Shown: positions 54,001 through 63,117, counted from the first letter of the stretch. The stretch: DNA of 64,000 bases from JBEKTW01 sp963727845 (GCA_963727845.1 CAVSHI010000001.1:124001-188000), one strand, 5' to 3'. Made by a program: numbers and translations. The notes: generated from the letters alone by a model not told the origin.

Positions 54001-56542
54001 CCTCAACTCAATCACGAACTGCGACTTCCGTTACGGCGGTCCACAGTACTGGTGGGACGGCGCCACGTATGAATGGGCGTTAGTCCGGGTCTTTGACGCA
54101 CAAGTCAATATCAACCACTGTACATTTGAACAATCGAGCACGGCCGGGCTCGGGATTTTTGGAAGCGCGCACCCGGCGGTTCTCAATAGCAACATTTACA
54201 ATATTGCATCCACGCCCATTGTGATGAGCATGTTCTCCAATCCGTCATTCGTCTCTGACACTGCTCTTAACGTTGGATACATGGCTCTTGGCATCGTGCC
54301 CGAAACGTATTCGGTCAACGCGAGTGTTGCGCTGAGAAATTTCGGGGGGTATACCAACATTACCTATTATCTCTACAGCACATGCACTATCAACACGGGG
54401 ACGACAATAGCCATTCCCGCCGGTGCTGTTTTCAAAGGGGGAAGCTGGGTTGTCAATGGTGGGCTTGCAGTGCAGGGATCATCGTCTCAGCCGGTTGTTT
54501 TCACCGATCCGGCTGATGATGCGTACGGCCACCCCGGCGACACAAACGGTGACGGGTCAGCGACCCAGCCGTCGATTCAATCATCCCTCAACAGGGTAAC
54601 GTTCAACGATGTGAGCATCGACAGCCTGAGTACGTTGCACCATGCAGTGTTTCGTTATTCCGACGGCGGGATCTATCTGCAGCAAGCGGCGCCGGTAATC
54701 AACAATTGCACATTCGACCATGACAATTGGGGAGTATACCTGAGTGGAGTTTCCACGCCTGCCCTCGACTCCTGCTCGTTCAGCAATCTCACATTTGCGC
54801 CGTTCCAAACCTCGCTGGTGTCGTATCCAAGGTCGACACTGTCGAATTCTATTTCGGGAACGACATACAAGGCGATCGGTGTGATGAACGAAACACTTGC
54901 GCAGGATGTGACGCTGCAGAACAGAGATTTTGGCGGCATTCACCACATCCCGTATTTCTTCAACAATTACACAATAGCGAGTAATGCAATTCTCACCATC
55001 GCGCCGGGAGTCGTCTTGAAATTTGCACCCCTTACCGGAATAACGGTTAACAAGGGGCTGATTGCAGCCGGCGGCTCCACGGTGGACAGCACAATTGTCT
55101 TCACCGATATTCGGGACGATTTCTATGGCGGCGATACAAATGCCGATAGCACTGCAACCAAACCGTCAGACTACTGGTGGCTCGGTAACTGTTGTGGTTA
55201 CGCGGGGTGGAACGGGATCACTTTTGCCGATCAGTCGCTGGATCCCCTGTGCCGCCTGAGCCATTGCGTTATCAAGTATGCCGGGATCCAGATGAACTGG
55301 TACAACAGTATCTGGATGTACGGCGCGGGCATCTGGACGAACAATGCCAGCCCGTCGATTACATATTGTTCATTGACAGGGAACGGAATTGGTGTCGTCG
55401 CGTGGGGAGCGTCGAATCCGACCGTGAATTATTGTGACATCTATAACAACCTTCAGTATGGAATCGATAACGTTAATCAATCGTTTAACGTTGACGCGAG
55501 ATGGAACTGGTGGGGCAGCAACACCGGCCCAACCCACAGCGGCAATCCGGGCGGCACGGGTCAGGCAGTGACGGACTCCGTGAACTACACGCCATTCTTT
55601 TCCACTGGGTCGATGAATCCTCTGCTGGGCGACGTCAGTCTCAACGGCGTTGTTCAGGCATACGATGCCTCACTGATACTGAAGTTTGTGGTCGATTCAG
55701 TTGGCAACCCCCTGAGTCCCGTCCAGGAGCGAGTAGCCGACGTTAGCGGCGCGATGGGTATTACTGCTTACGATGCGTCGCTTATATTGCAGTATGTCGT
55801 CGGTAACATCCTTTCCTTCCCCGCTGATACCGCCCCGAAGAATACGCCTCTGGTTCTGCCAAAGGTCGTGGCCGCGGGTATCGGAATCCAGAATGCAAGC
55901 ACCGCGCGCGGGACCGAAATCGTTGTTCCAATACGCGTTAATCATCTGCAGAACCTGGCATCGGTGGATATACGCTTGACGTTTGATGATAAGCTGCTCA
56001 CGGCGAAGGAAGTGCGGTTTGCACCCGGAGTTTCCTCGATGACGTCATTCTCGAAAATCTCAAAGGGTCAGATCATAATTGCGATGGCCGGCGGAACGCC
56101 CTGCAATGTCGACGGCGACCTGGCATATCTCACACTCGATGTTTCAAAAGATGTTCGCGGGACCGTGAAATCCACCATATCGTTCTCACGATTGCTTCTG
56201 AATGAAAAGAACTTCAACTCATCTTCTTCGGCCGGGCAACTCACGATCATCGGCAAGCCGACACAATATGCACTCAATCAAAACTATCCGAATCCATTCA
56301 ACCCCACAACCACCATCTCATACCAGCTTCCTGATGACAACACGCTGGTGCGCCTCGTTGTCTATAACTTCAACGGTCAGATGGTGAGGACGCTGGTCGA
56401 CGGACTGCAGGATGCGGGCGTGTACAGCGTGACCTGGGACGGCAGGAATGACCGCGGCATCCCGGTGAGCAGCGGCGTGTACCTTTACAGGATTTCCACT
56501 GACAAGTTCGCACAGGTCAAGAAACTCATGATGATGAAATAA
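51068..56542 (+). CDS. Giant T9SS protein: six beta-helix modules, dockerin-like and cohesin-like domains
   Basis: 1824 residues from ATG 51068 (GAGGAG upstream). Signal peptide to about 22. Six modules of about 200-220 residues, each with a putative calcium loop of type DDNYGGDTNGDG (at about 52014, 52617, 53280, 53899, 54513 and 55115) followed by right-handed beta-helix turns (ASPTISNCQIGN and similar). Then two dockerin-type repeats (GDVSLNGVVQAYDASLIL and GAMGITAYDASLIL, about 1523-1585), a cohesin-like beta domain (about 1605-1710) and a T9SS sorting domain with NYPNPFNPTT. It probably binds or cleaves polysaccharide or builds a surface assembly. No catalytic residues are recognised. 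Confidence 0.82.
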   Translation: MTKRLATVFFFFLLAPLMAAGQTNLSGTIATDSTLTLAGSPYIVSGGALTVQSPHTLTIDSGVVVRFQSSCFLELSGNLHARWATFTSNADTVGGTPTAGYWYGILIGRYSVTATALLDTCQIQFAGEGSYGNVDISNGNVTIAGGLVSNAGSACAHLRSGTLTVANSALSLAPNAGLMVDGGTVNFTSSSISNCLWPIMYDGTASLVFNGTNSFTLNTNNEIYLNFNYAGSMVLDTASIPYVIAGGFNVSNGSTFTMSPGIFILNGSFSVNDSSKLKIQPGSILKMYSGSRMYVYGSLSAVGTATQNIYFTSWRDDNLGGDTNGDGTATSPAVNDWGGVVFADESRDSLCVMRNCSVAFAGSGNIGGITMYNASPTIDSCKMANNYYGAMIQGTSSPVFTNNTIGSSQLVPIAMSFSANPVFNNNAFSFSDNQYDAIGLIGETLPANAVLPIRSVTTSPNVTYLLLGTVVVQPGNTLTINKGIVIKGSFYDQHIAVQGKLVAQGTQDSMIVMTSSKDDNYGNPHDTNKDGNATTPQVGDWSGIVFEPGSDSASILNYCRVTYASMQPYYIYQYNNTYYYTGEVTTLNASPTISNCQIGNSVYGIYAALSSKPKILNTSIFNSQYTPIAMSVSANPVFSGITFTNTGWTALGLIGENVALNAELKQRTVGGYSNITYVLLGDITINSGTYVTVDAGIVVKSGGPGAYNGSTGPGIYVNGGFQAKGTVAGGQIVFTSLKDDNYGHPNDTNGDGAATSPSGGDWSTIRFQATSDDAFCIMDSCLVKFGGYNNWGLVTFTDAGGTLSHSNLSDSYSFGVRCENSSTPTVNGVSIANCRLDPIGMSLLSNPVFTNITFTANGSNGIRILEGTLSSNANLASRNIAGITNVAYIIDQLTVGPSAVLTIQPGVVIKFLLSPYGYSHVITVQGALKADGTATQPIIFTSIKDDSYGGDTNNDGNSSTPGRGDWASVDFTASSLDSLNSITNCDFRYGGPQYWWDGATYEWALVRVFDAQVNINHCTFEQSSTAGLGIFGSAHPAVLNSNIYNIASTPIVMSMFSNPSFVSDTALNVGYMALGIVPETYSVNASVALRNFGGYTNITYYLYSTCTINTGTTIAIPAGAVFKGGSWVVNGGLAVQGSSSQPVVFTDPADDAYGHPGDTNGDGSATQPSIQSSLNRVTFNDVSIDSLSTLHHAVFRYSDGGIYLQQAAPVINNCTFDHDNWGVYLSGVSTPALDSCSFSNLTFAPFQTSLVSYPRSTLSNSISGTTYKAIGVMNETLAQDVTLQNRDFGGIHHIPYFFNNYTIASNAILTIAPGVVLKFAPLTGITVNKGLIAAGGSTVDSTIVFTDIRDDFYGGDTNADSTATKPSDYWWLGNCCGYAGWNGITFADQSLDPLCRLSHCVIKYAGIQMNWYNSIWMYGAGIWTNNASPSITYCSLTGNGIGVVAWGASNPTVNYCDIYNNLQYGIDNVNQSFNVDARWNWWGSNTGPTHSGNPGGTGQAVTDSVNYTPFFSTGSMNPLLGDVSLNGVVQAYDASLILKFVVDSVGNPLSPVQERVADVSGAMGITAYDASLILQYVVGNILSFPADTAPKNTPLVLPKVVAAGIGIQNASTARGTEIVVPIRVNHLQNLASVDIRLTFDDKLLTAKEVRFAPGVSSMTSFSKISKGQIIIAMAGGTPCNVDGDLAYLTLDVSKDVRGTVKSTISFSRLLLNEKNFNSSSSAGQLTIIGKPTQYALNQNYPNPFNPTTTISYQLPDDNTLVRLVVYNFNGQMVRTLVDGLQDAGVYSVTWDGRNDRGIPVSSGVYLYRISTDKFAQVKKLMMMK

Positions 56543-56612
56543 TCATGTGGGGTGGACCCTGGAGTACTAAAAAACGGTTCGCGTTCTGCAATAACGAATT
56601 GAATGGAATGTT

Positions 56613-59600
56613 ATGCGAAAGATAATTAAGTGCTTGACTGTCTTGAGCCTGCTCTTTTCAACGGCGGAAGCTTCCGTGGTCGGACTATCGATTCACGATA
56701 CGACGGCCGTCCAGGGAAAGATGCTGCTCCTGCCGGTCTATGTCGATAGCAGCTTAACCGGCCAGAACGTCACTTCGTTCCAACTGCAGCTTGGGTTCAG
56801 CGGCAGCATCCTCTCAGTTGATAGCATCATAGGCAACGGCACGCTGAGCCAATCGTTGGGAAACCTGACGTTCAATGACGCCAATCCAAATCAAGTATCA
56901 ATTGCTGTTGCAGGTTCGACCCCCTTGAGCGGCACGGGAGTGCTTGTGGTTGTGCGCTTCCGTGTGGTCGGAGCAGGCAACGCTAGCGTGGCATTCTCCG
57001 ATTCGGCTGACAATTTGTTGAATGAAGGTGTGCCCGCCGTAACGTTGCGCAACGGAACGGTGAATGTGCAGTCGGCCCCGTCGATAAACATCTACCCAAA
57101 CACTGCAGTGCTCACCGTTGGCGACAGCCTGCAATTCAACGCATATAGCGGCACGGCTCCTTATCATTTGGCGGTGACTAACGGGGCCATCGCGAGCATC
57201 GACTCCAACGGCTGGCTGAAGGCTCTTCACCGTGGATTCACGCAGGTTGTCGCGGTGGACAACGCCGGAACTGTCGATACATCGGGGATTGTTGAAATCC
57301 GTGCGTTTGGCCTTTCAATTCACGATACATCCATGCTGCAAGGGAAAACGTTCGACCTTCCGGTGTACACTTCCGACTTGACAGGCTTAACCGTTACCGC
57401 AGGGACGATGCAAATCACGTTCGACCACAACATCCTGACGCCGGACTCGATCATACAAACTGGTAGTTTGCTCGCGGCGTATCCTGCGTTGGCTTTCAAT
57501 GCCAAAACTGCCGGGCAGATGAACGTATCATTTGCAGGCACGAATCCCCTTGCCGGAAAAGGCGTTCTTTTCTACGTCAGGTTTGTTGTTTCCTCTACAA
57601 ACAACTACGGCATGACAATATCCGTGAATAGTGTCGTCTTCAACGAGAACATCTCCGGCAACACAAGGAACGGAAACTTTGAGGTAATCGGTCTGGGAAG
57701 CCTCTACATCTCGCCGCCGACGGCCAGTCTGATCGTCGGAGACACGCTGAGGTTCTCCGCCTATAACGGGACGCCGCCGTATACGTGGGCGACAACGGAT
57801 ACGACAATTGCCTCGATAGATGCGTACGGATTGATGACCGCACGCCGCAGCGGCACCGTACGCGCAGTTGCGCATGATTCCGTCGGCGCATCGGGGACAA
57901 CGAGTGACATCTCCATCTATGACGTGCGCGTTACTGTTCCGGAAGTGTACGGTAAGATGGCGGGAATTGTTGATGTGCCCATTAGTGTGGATAGATTTAC
58001 CGGCAGTAATTCTGTTCTGTCGGTGCAGATGAGTTTTGTCTACGACACTACGATCATGCACGCCGTTGGCATCGTTACGACTGGGACTCTCATCGACGGG
58101 TGGAGTGCGACAATAGGTTTGCCGGGCAATCAGTTCGTTCTTGCCGCAGCGACCGCAGCGGGTTTCCAATCAACGGGGACGCTTGTGAAGTTGCGCTTTC
58201 GGGTGGACAGCAGCCTCTCGTATGGTCAAAATGCGTATATCAACTTCCAGCAGGTTTTGTTTAATGAGGGGAAACCAGCGGCGCTGGGCATTAATGGCGG
58301 CGTCACGGCAGTTTCCCCGCCGGCGATTCCGCAGCTGACTTTACCTGCCAATGGTGCGATAAATCAGCCGACGGATCTCTGGGTGTACTGGACGACGCCA
58401 TTGAACGCGAACACATTCCGCCTGCAGGTCGCTACTGATTCGATGTTCACTGCCATCGTATGGGACGATTCAACGCTTACCAGCACGACGGATCATCTCA
58501 CGACTCTTGCCAATAACACGCTGTACTATTGGCGGGTCAATGCGGCAAATCCCGCAGGATCGGGGGGATGGTCGGCCGTATGGAGTTTCACTACCATTGT
58601 CGCGCCTCCGAATCCCCCGGCACTCATGGCTCCGCTTTCCGGGGCGATCAATCAGCCTACGTCCATTGTGTTATTGTGGCACCCGGCGAACAGCATGATG
58701 GGGAAAAAACTCATGGCTGCTGCACGAATCGCCCGACGCGGACGTCATGTCGCGGATGGCGGGATTACATATCACGTGCAGCTTGCGACGGATTCGAGCT
58801 TCGTGAGCGGGATGATGCTTGATACTTCGGGAGTTGTCGACACTTCTGTGGCAGCGAGCGGATTAAACAACAATACGACATTATACTGGCGCGTGAGCGC
58901 ATCGAATATTGGAGGAACCGGCGCGTGGTCGGGATTCTGGGATTTCACCACGATCGTCGCGCCTCCCGCCGCTCCGATCCTTGGAGTACCTCCCGGCGGT
59001 TCGACAAACCAACCCACGTCGATTACGCTCATGTGGATTTCGTCACCGGGCACAGCCGCTAATAAACTGCGGGCTGCCGCTCGACTGGATTTCAAAAGCC
59101 GGATTATCTCAGGAGCGGGAATCACATACCGTGTACAACTCGGGACCGATTCCGGTTTCGTGAATGGCATCGTGGCCGACACATCCGTTGTTGATACGTT
59201 TCTGGCGGTGACGGGACTTGCAAACAACACCGCATACTACTGGCATGTGAATGCAACGAATATTGGAGGAACCGGCGCATGGTCGGGGGTTTTGAATTTC
59301 ACGACAATCAGCTTGGCTCCTCCGGCTCCGGCGCTTCTTTCGCCGCCCGACCGGTCGGTCGACCAAACCAACTTGCTCAGATTGTACTGGAACTCGGTGC
59401 CGGGCGCGGCAACGCATACTCTCCGCGCGATCGCCGGCCAGCTCCCCGGGAAACGACACCTCGCAGCGGGGGGAATCACCTACGAGGCACAACTTGCTGC
59501 CGATTCGGAATTTGTCTCCGTTTTCTTCGATTCGACGGGGATTGTGGATACTTCCGCCCTGGTGAGTGGACTAGCAAACAATGTGACGTACTACTGGCGC

Positions 59601-60011
59601 GTGAATGCGACAAATGCAGGTGGGACGAGTCCCTGGTCGGCTGTGTGGCTGTTCACGACGGTGCTCACCGGAGTGAATAATGTTGATCTCCTGCCGGCAG
59701 AGTACAAGCTCGCACAGAATTATCCGAATCCCTTCAATCCTTCGACGGTGATTGAGTACCAGCTACCCGTGGAAAGTAAAGTTACGTTGAAAGTATACGA
59801 TATGCTGGGACGCGTCGTTACAACCCTTGCTGACGGTGTCCAGCAAGCCGGGTATAAATCCGTTGAATGGAACGGTCTCGACGCTACGAGCGGGGTCTCC
59901 TCCAGGGGCGGATACACCTCCGGTGTATATTTCTACCGCCTCGAAGCGGTGAGCGTCGCCGGTCCGGCCAAGTCGTTCATGCACATTGGCAAGATGCTGT
60001 TGATCAAATAA
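56613..60011 (+). CDS. T9SS surface protein with three cohesin-like, two Big_2 and four FnIII domains
   Basis: 1132 residues; signal peptide to about 20. Cohesin-like domains at about 22-155, 230-358 and 437-563, all with the VQGK/LP-V-Y-V start and the VVVRFRV strand. Two Big_2-type Ig domains (about 155-230 and 360-435) lie between them. Four FnIII repeats (about 570-1045) share WRVNAAN-type strands and WSFTTIVAPP-type linkers, then a T9SS sorting domain (NYPNPFNPST). It could be a scaffold for dockerin-bearing proteins such as the one encoded 70 bases upstream, with which it is probably co-transcribed. Binding is inference from domain type. Confidence 0.82.
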   Translation: MRKIIKCLTVLSLLFSTAEASVVGLSIHDTTAVQGKMLLLPVYVDSSLTGQNVTSFQLQLGFSGSILSVDSIIGNGTLSQSLGNLTFNDANPNQVSIAVAGSTPLSGTGVLVVVRFRVVGAGNASVAFSDSADNLLNEGVPAVTLRNGTVNVQSAPSINIYPNTAVLTVGDSLQFNAYSGTAPYHLAVTNGAIASIDSNGWLKALHRGFTQVVAVDNAGTVDTSGIVEIRAFGLSIHDTSMLQGKTFDLPVYTSDLTGLTVTAGTMQITFDHNILTPDSIIQTGSLLAAYPALAFNAKTAGQMNVSFAGTNPLAGKGVLFYVRFVVSSTNNYGMTISVNSVVFNENISGNTRNGNFEVIGLGSLYISPPTASLIVGDTLRFSAYNGTPPYTWATTDTTIASIDAYGLMTARRSGTVRAVAHDSVGASGTTSDISIYDVRVTVPEVYGKMAGIVDVPISVDRFTGSNSVLSVQMSFVYDTTIMHAVGIVTTGTLIDGWSATIGLPGNQFVLAAATAAGFQSTGTLVKLRFRVDSSLSYGQNAYINFQQVLFNEGKPAALGINGGVTAVSPPAIPQLTLPANGAINQPTDLWVYWTTPLNANTFRLQVATDSMFTAIVWDDSTLTSTTDHLTTLANNTLYYWRVNAANPAGSGGWSAVWSFTTIVAPPNPPALMAPLSGAINQPTSIVLLWHPANSMMGKKLMAAARIARRGRHVADGGITYHVQLATDSSFVSGMMLDTSGVVDTSVAASGLNNNTTLYWRVSASNIGGTGAWSGFWDFTTIVAPPAAPILGVPPGGSTNQPTSITLMWISSPGTAANKLRAAARLDFKSRIISGAGITYRVQLGTDSGFVNGIVADTSVVDTFLAVTGLANNTAYYWHVNATNIGGTGAWSGVLNFTTISLAPPAPALLSPPDRSVDQTNLLRLYWNSVPGAATHTLRAIAGQLPGKRHLAAGGITYEAQLAADSEFVSVFFDSTGIVDTSALVSGLANNVTYYWRVNATNAGGTSPWSAVWLFTTVLTGVNNVDLLPAEYKLAQNYPNPFNPSTVIEYQLPVESKVTLKVYDMLGRVVTTLADGVQQAGYKSVEWNGLDATSGVSSRGGYTSGVYFYRLEAVSVAGPAKSFMHIGKMLLIK

Positions 60012-60014
60012 AGT

Positions 60015-60106
60015 TTAACCACGGATAACACAGAAATAACGCGGATGAGCACGGATTGTCTTATCCGCGTTTTTTCAGCGTGCATCCATGTCATCCGCGG
60101 TTAAAG
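60015..60106. terminator. Nested hairpins between convergent genes (CACGGAT repeat type)
   Basis: The inner stem AACGCGGAT (60039-60047) pairs perfectly with ATCCGCGTT (60064-60072) and runs into six Ts. The outer arms TTTAACCACGGAT (60015-60027) and ATCCGCGGTTAAA (60094-60106) pair with one mismatch. It would stop transcription from both sides and belongs to a widespread class of CACGGAT-type intergenic repeats. Confidence 0.7.
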
Positions 60107-60109
60107 TTG

Positions 60110-61675
60110 TCAGAAGGGAAAATCCTTATTGATGTCGAACGTGTTTTCTTGTTTTTTCACGGGCGGTTTCTTTGCTACAAGATGCACCGGATTTGCCCTG
60201 ACATAAATTGCTTTTCGGGGGGTTGTCGGACAGGCGTGCTCGCAGGCGCCGCAGCCGACGCAGATATCGTTGTCAAGTTGCGGTATGAATAGCTTTCCTT
60301 CGTAAGGCACTGTGCTGACAGCCTTGGTCGGGCAATGTTCCGAACAGGCGGCACAGTCCATCTTCTTTGAGACGACAATGCAATCTTCTTTGACAAATAC
60401 CGACCTGCCGATTTGAATTAACTTCTTGGATTCGACGCTAGCCGGGAGAATTGCGCCGGTAGGGCACACCCGACCGCACGCTGTACAATCATAATTGCAG
60501 TAGCCGGCGTCGTAATTCATTCTCGGCTGGAAAACACCCATGAAGCCGTAGTCGAGAAATGCGGGGGCGAGAACCTGCGATGGGCATGCGCTCACGCAAA
60601 GGTGACATGCCGTGCAACGGTCTGAAAAATGCCGGATGCTTTTTGAACCCGGAGGTGTAACCGGGTGATTCCGGTTTTCATGGTAACCGTCGGTGGCTGC
60701 TGAAGCTCTGTCGCCGGACAGGAACGCAGGCAGCGTGAAAGCGATTGTGGGAGCGAGTACTCCCTTGAAAAAGTTTCGCCTGTCCGGGTTGTACTCCTGA
60801 GGAGATTGTTGTGGAAACGCAGATCGCTGGCGCGAATAAATCACTCCGTCCGTCGGGCAGGATTTGATGCAGTTGAAACAAGCGACACACGCCCCGAAAT
60901 CGATTCGCTTCGACCCGCTGTCGATGCAATTTGCCTTACACACTTTTTCGCAAGCGCCACAATCGTTGCAGGCAGACCGGTCGATGACGATCTTCAAAAT
61001 GGAAAACCTCGATATGAGGCCAAGGAGAGCGCCTGCCGGACAGAGCGAATTGCAGAATAGCCGCCCGTGCCTGTACGACATGGTCACGACAAGACCGAAA
61101 AGCAGAAGGGAAAATATCAGAACGCTGGCACCGACTTCTCTCAGCGGTATATTATAGAGAGCATAGATCTGAAACTTCGCCAGAATGCCCGCGATTCCAT
61201 TGTTGAGAAGCGTTGCAAGGGGTTCGGCCGCATCTGTAACTATTCTTCCATAAATGCTGAACGGCTCCAGTATGTTCAGCAGTGTCATACTCCCCAGACA
61301 CACAAAAAGTCCTGTCAGAACCAGAACGGAATAATGGAATGCGAAAGGCGGTTTCCCGTATGCGAATCGTTTCCGGCGGTGGATCTTCTTTTCAATGTGG
61401 ATAACGATATCCTGGAGAGTGCCCAGCGGGCAGAGGAAGGAACAGTAAACCCTGCCAAATGCAACGGTCAGGGCAAGGACCACGAAGAGTCCCACGGCCG
61501 TGAGGTCGAAATACGTGATAACCCTCAGGAGAGACGGGGCGAATTGCAGCGAGAGAAAGAAACGACTTACCGGAGGCGGGATGCTGTGTCTCGCATCCAG
61601 AAAGAGCACACTTATCGAAGCAAGAAAAATCAGCGAAACAGCGACGCGGACTTTCTTCAGCTTCTCGCCGCTCAC
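60110..61675 (-). CDS. Membrane-bound polyferredoxin (NapH/NosR-like 4Fe-4S protein)
   Basis: 521 residues from GTG 61675, overlapping the DUF362 stop by four bases. About five N-terminal membrane helices carry the NapH/NosR-type cysteine motifs CSFLCPLG and CNSLCPAG. Ferredoxin motifs follow: CNDCGACEKVC, CVACFNCIKSC, CTACHLCVSAC, CNYDCTACGRVC, a CAACSEHC half and CVGCGACEHAC, so up to five or six 4Fe-4S clusters. Between clusters two and three is a Tat-like RRNFFKGVLAP stretch followed by hydrophobic residues, as if a separate exported ferredoxin had been fused. It should pass electrons between the quinone pool and an unknown partner. Confidence 0.82.
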   Translation of the reverse strand: MSGEKLKKVRVAVSLIFLASISVLFLDARHSIPPPVSRFFLSLQFAPSLLRVITYFDLTAVGLFVVLALTVAFGRVYCSFLCPLGTLQDIVIHIEKKIHRRKRFAYGKPPFAFHYSVLVLTGLFVCLGSMTLLNILEPFSIYGRIVTDAAEPLATLLNNGIAGILAKFQIYALYNIPLREVGASVLIFSLLLFGLVVTMSYRHGRLFCNSLCPAGALLGLISRFSILKIVIDRSACNDCGACEKVCKANCIDSGSKRIDFGACVACFNCIKSCPTDGVIYSRQRSAFPQQSPQEYNPDRRNFFKGVLAPTIAFTLPAFLSGDRASAATDGYHENRNHPVTPPGSKSIRHFSDRCTACHLCVSACPSQVLAPAFLDYGFMGVFQPRMNYDAGYCNYDCTACGRVCPTGAILPASVESKKLIQIGRSVFVKEDCIVVSKKMDCAACSEHCPTKAVSTVPYEGKLFIPQLDNDICVGCGACEHACPTTPRKAIYVRANPVHLVAKKPPVKKQENTFDINKDFPF

Positions 61676-62583
61676 ACGGAGATCCGCTTGATATTCAGTT
61701 TATCCAGATCCATCCGTCCCACGTTCATTTCGGATGCAATCTTGATGTGGCGGATGTCTTCCGGCTTCACGCCGAAAAGCTTTGCCCCGGCGGCATCGGC
61801 GGTGACGATATCGGTAGATATCAACTGTGCCTTCATCGTCACAACGTCTTCCACGGAAACACCCCGTGGTCCGTTTGATTTCATGACGTAGTACGCGTCG
61901 ACAATATTCAGGTCGGGTTTCCGGTAGGTCGCGAAATCTGCGATGCACTGATGCAGGTCGGTTCTGTGCCAGAATTGCCTGTCCCACACGTTGCCCATAA
62001 GATTTTTCATGGCAATTGTCAACGAAGCGCCGCTGTGGCATTTGAGAATCGGCACATTGATGAACACATCGGAGCCAAGGATCAGCTCGTGTTCCTTTGC
62101 GGCCGTCAGCGATTTCCCCTTGGGGATGACGACGTCGTGGTAGTAACTTTCACTAGCACCGGGGGCGGTTTTCCCGCCGGCATCTTTGACCGCTTTCTCA
62201 ATTCCGCTGCTGCTGTAGCACCGCTGCCACTCGTCGCACGGATGGTCCACAACATACACTTCCTTGGCGCCTGCATTGATGCAATGCTGGACAATCCTCG
62301 AGATAAGTTTTGGATTTGTATTTCCGCCGCGCTCGGGCGATACATCCCAGCCGATGTTCGGCTTCACGACAACCTTCTGTCCCGGCTTAACGAAGGCTTT
62401 CATTCCGCCTAGCGTCTCGATACCCTTGTCAAACATGACGTCGGGTTCTCCGCCTTTGATCGCTACGAGGTCGAATGGAGTTTGTGCGAAGGCGAAAACG
62501 TTGGAGTACTTATCCAGAGCGAAATAGGCTCCGGCGGCAATTGATGCCGCGGCGCTTCTTCTGAAAAACGTTCGGCGGTCCAT
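61672..62583 (-). CDS. Tat-exported DUF362 protein
   Basis: 303 residues from ATG 62583 (GGAG upstream); the frame extends to 62706 but the extra part is not signal-like. The twin-arginine signal DRRTFFRRSAAASIA lies at the start. The DUF362 domain follows (VVKPNIGWD, VYVVDHPCDEWQRCY, NVPILKCHSGASLTIAMKN). This family is of unknown biochemistry and is often coupled to 4Fe-4S proteins, as here by a four-base overlap with the polyferredoxin gene. The Tat signal means it is folded, perhaps with a cofactor, before export to the periplasm. Confidence 0.85.
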   Translation of the reverse strand: MDRRTFFRRSAAASIAAGAYFALDKYSNVFAFAQTPFDLVAIKGGEPDVMFDKGIETLGGMKAFVKPGQKVVVKPNIGWDVSPERGGNTNPKLISRIVQHCINAGAKEVYVVDHPCDEWQRCYSSSGIEKAVKDAGGKTAPGASESYYHDVVIPKGKSLTAAKEHELILGSDVFINVPILKCHSGASLTIAMKNLMGNVWDRQFWHRTDLHQCIADFATYRKPDLNIVDAYYVMKSNGPRGVSVEDVVTMKAQLISTDIVTADAAGAKLFGVKPEDIRHIKIASEMNVGRMDLDKLNIKRISV

Positions 62584-63117
62584 GGTGTTCTCCGTTGTGG
62601 TAAAGATAGTTCTTAAATCTTCCGGCGTGCCAGAGTTCACACATTTCCGGCACGGCGTAAAGCATGGATTCTCCTGCAATATGCAGATGCCGGAATTGAA
62701 ATGCAATTATTATGCCTTCCGCCGCCATCAAAACCGCGGGAAAATTCTGTAATCTGAAAGAGCCCTTTCAAAATTGATTCCGCGATTTTTGGTCATTCTC
62801 ATTCTTGAGACGTCATGGTTTACTCTGAAAGGTCGGGAGCACAGCTCCCTCCCAGCGGGCAGGCTGAGAGTGTTCTCAAATAGGAATTGAATCACTGTCA
62901 TGCCGATCATATGCCCCGTCTGAACGTGTCATGAATACCATGTGTCCTTTTGCGTGTCTTTGTGCTCTTTGTGGTTCAATATCTTATCTTGCTGCCGTGG
63001 AGCACGAAACAGGGTGACCCACCACTCAAAACTGCATATGGTGGATATCCTTGATAATCACGCGCAGGAGTGATATATTCTGCTCATGAAACTCCACACA
63101 TTGAAGGAATGAACCCA
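62584..63117. other. Divergent intergenic region before the DPP IV gene
   Basis: 534 bases. Besides the promoter at 63051-63079 there is a CCACCA/TGGTGG inverted repeat (about 63019-63044) just upstream of it, a possible operator. Nothing else was recognised. Confidence 0.45.
63051..63079 (+). promoter_or_regulatory. Promoter TTGATA-N17-TATATT
   Basis: TTGATA (63051-63056) and TATATT (63074-63079) with 17-base spacing, about 38 bases before the ATG. A CCACCA/TGGTGG inverted repeat lies just upstream and could be an operator. Confidence 0.65.
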
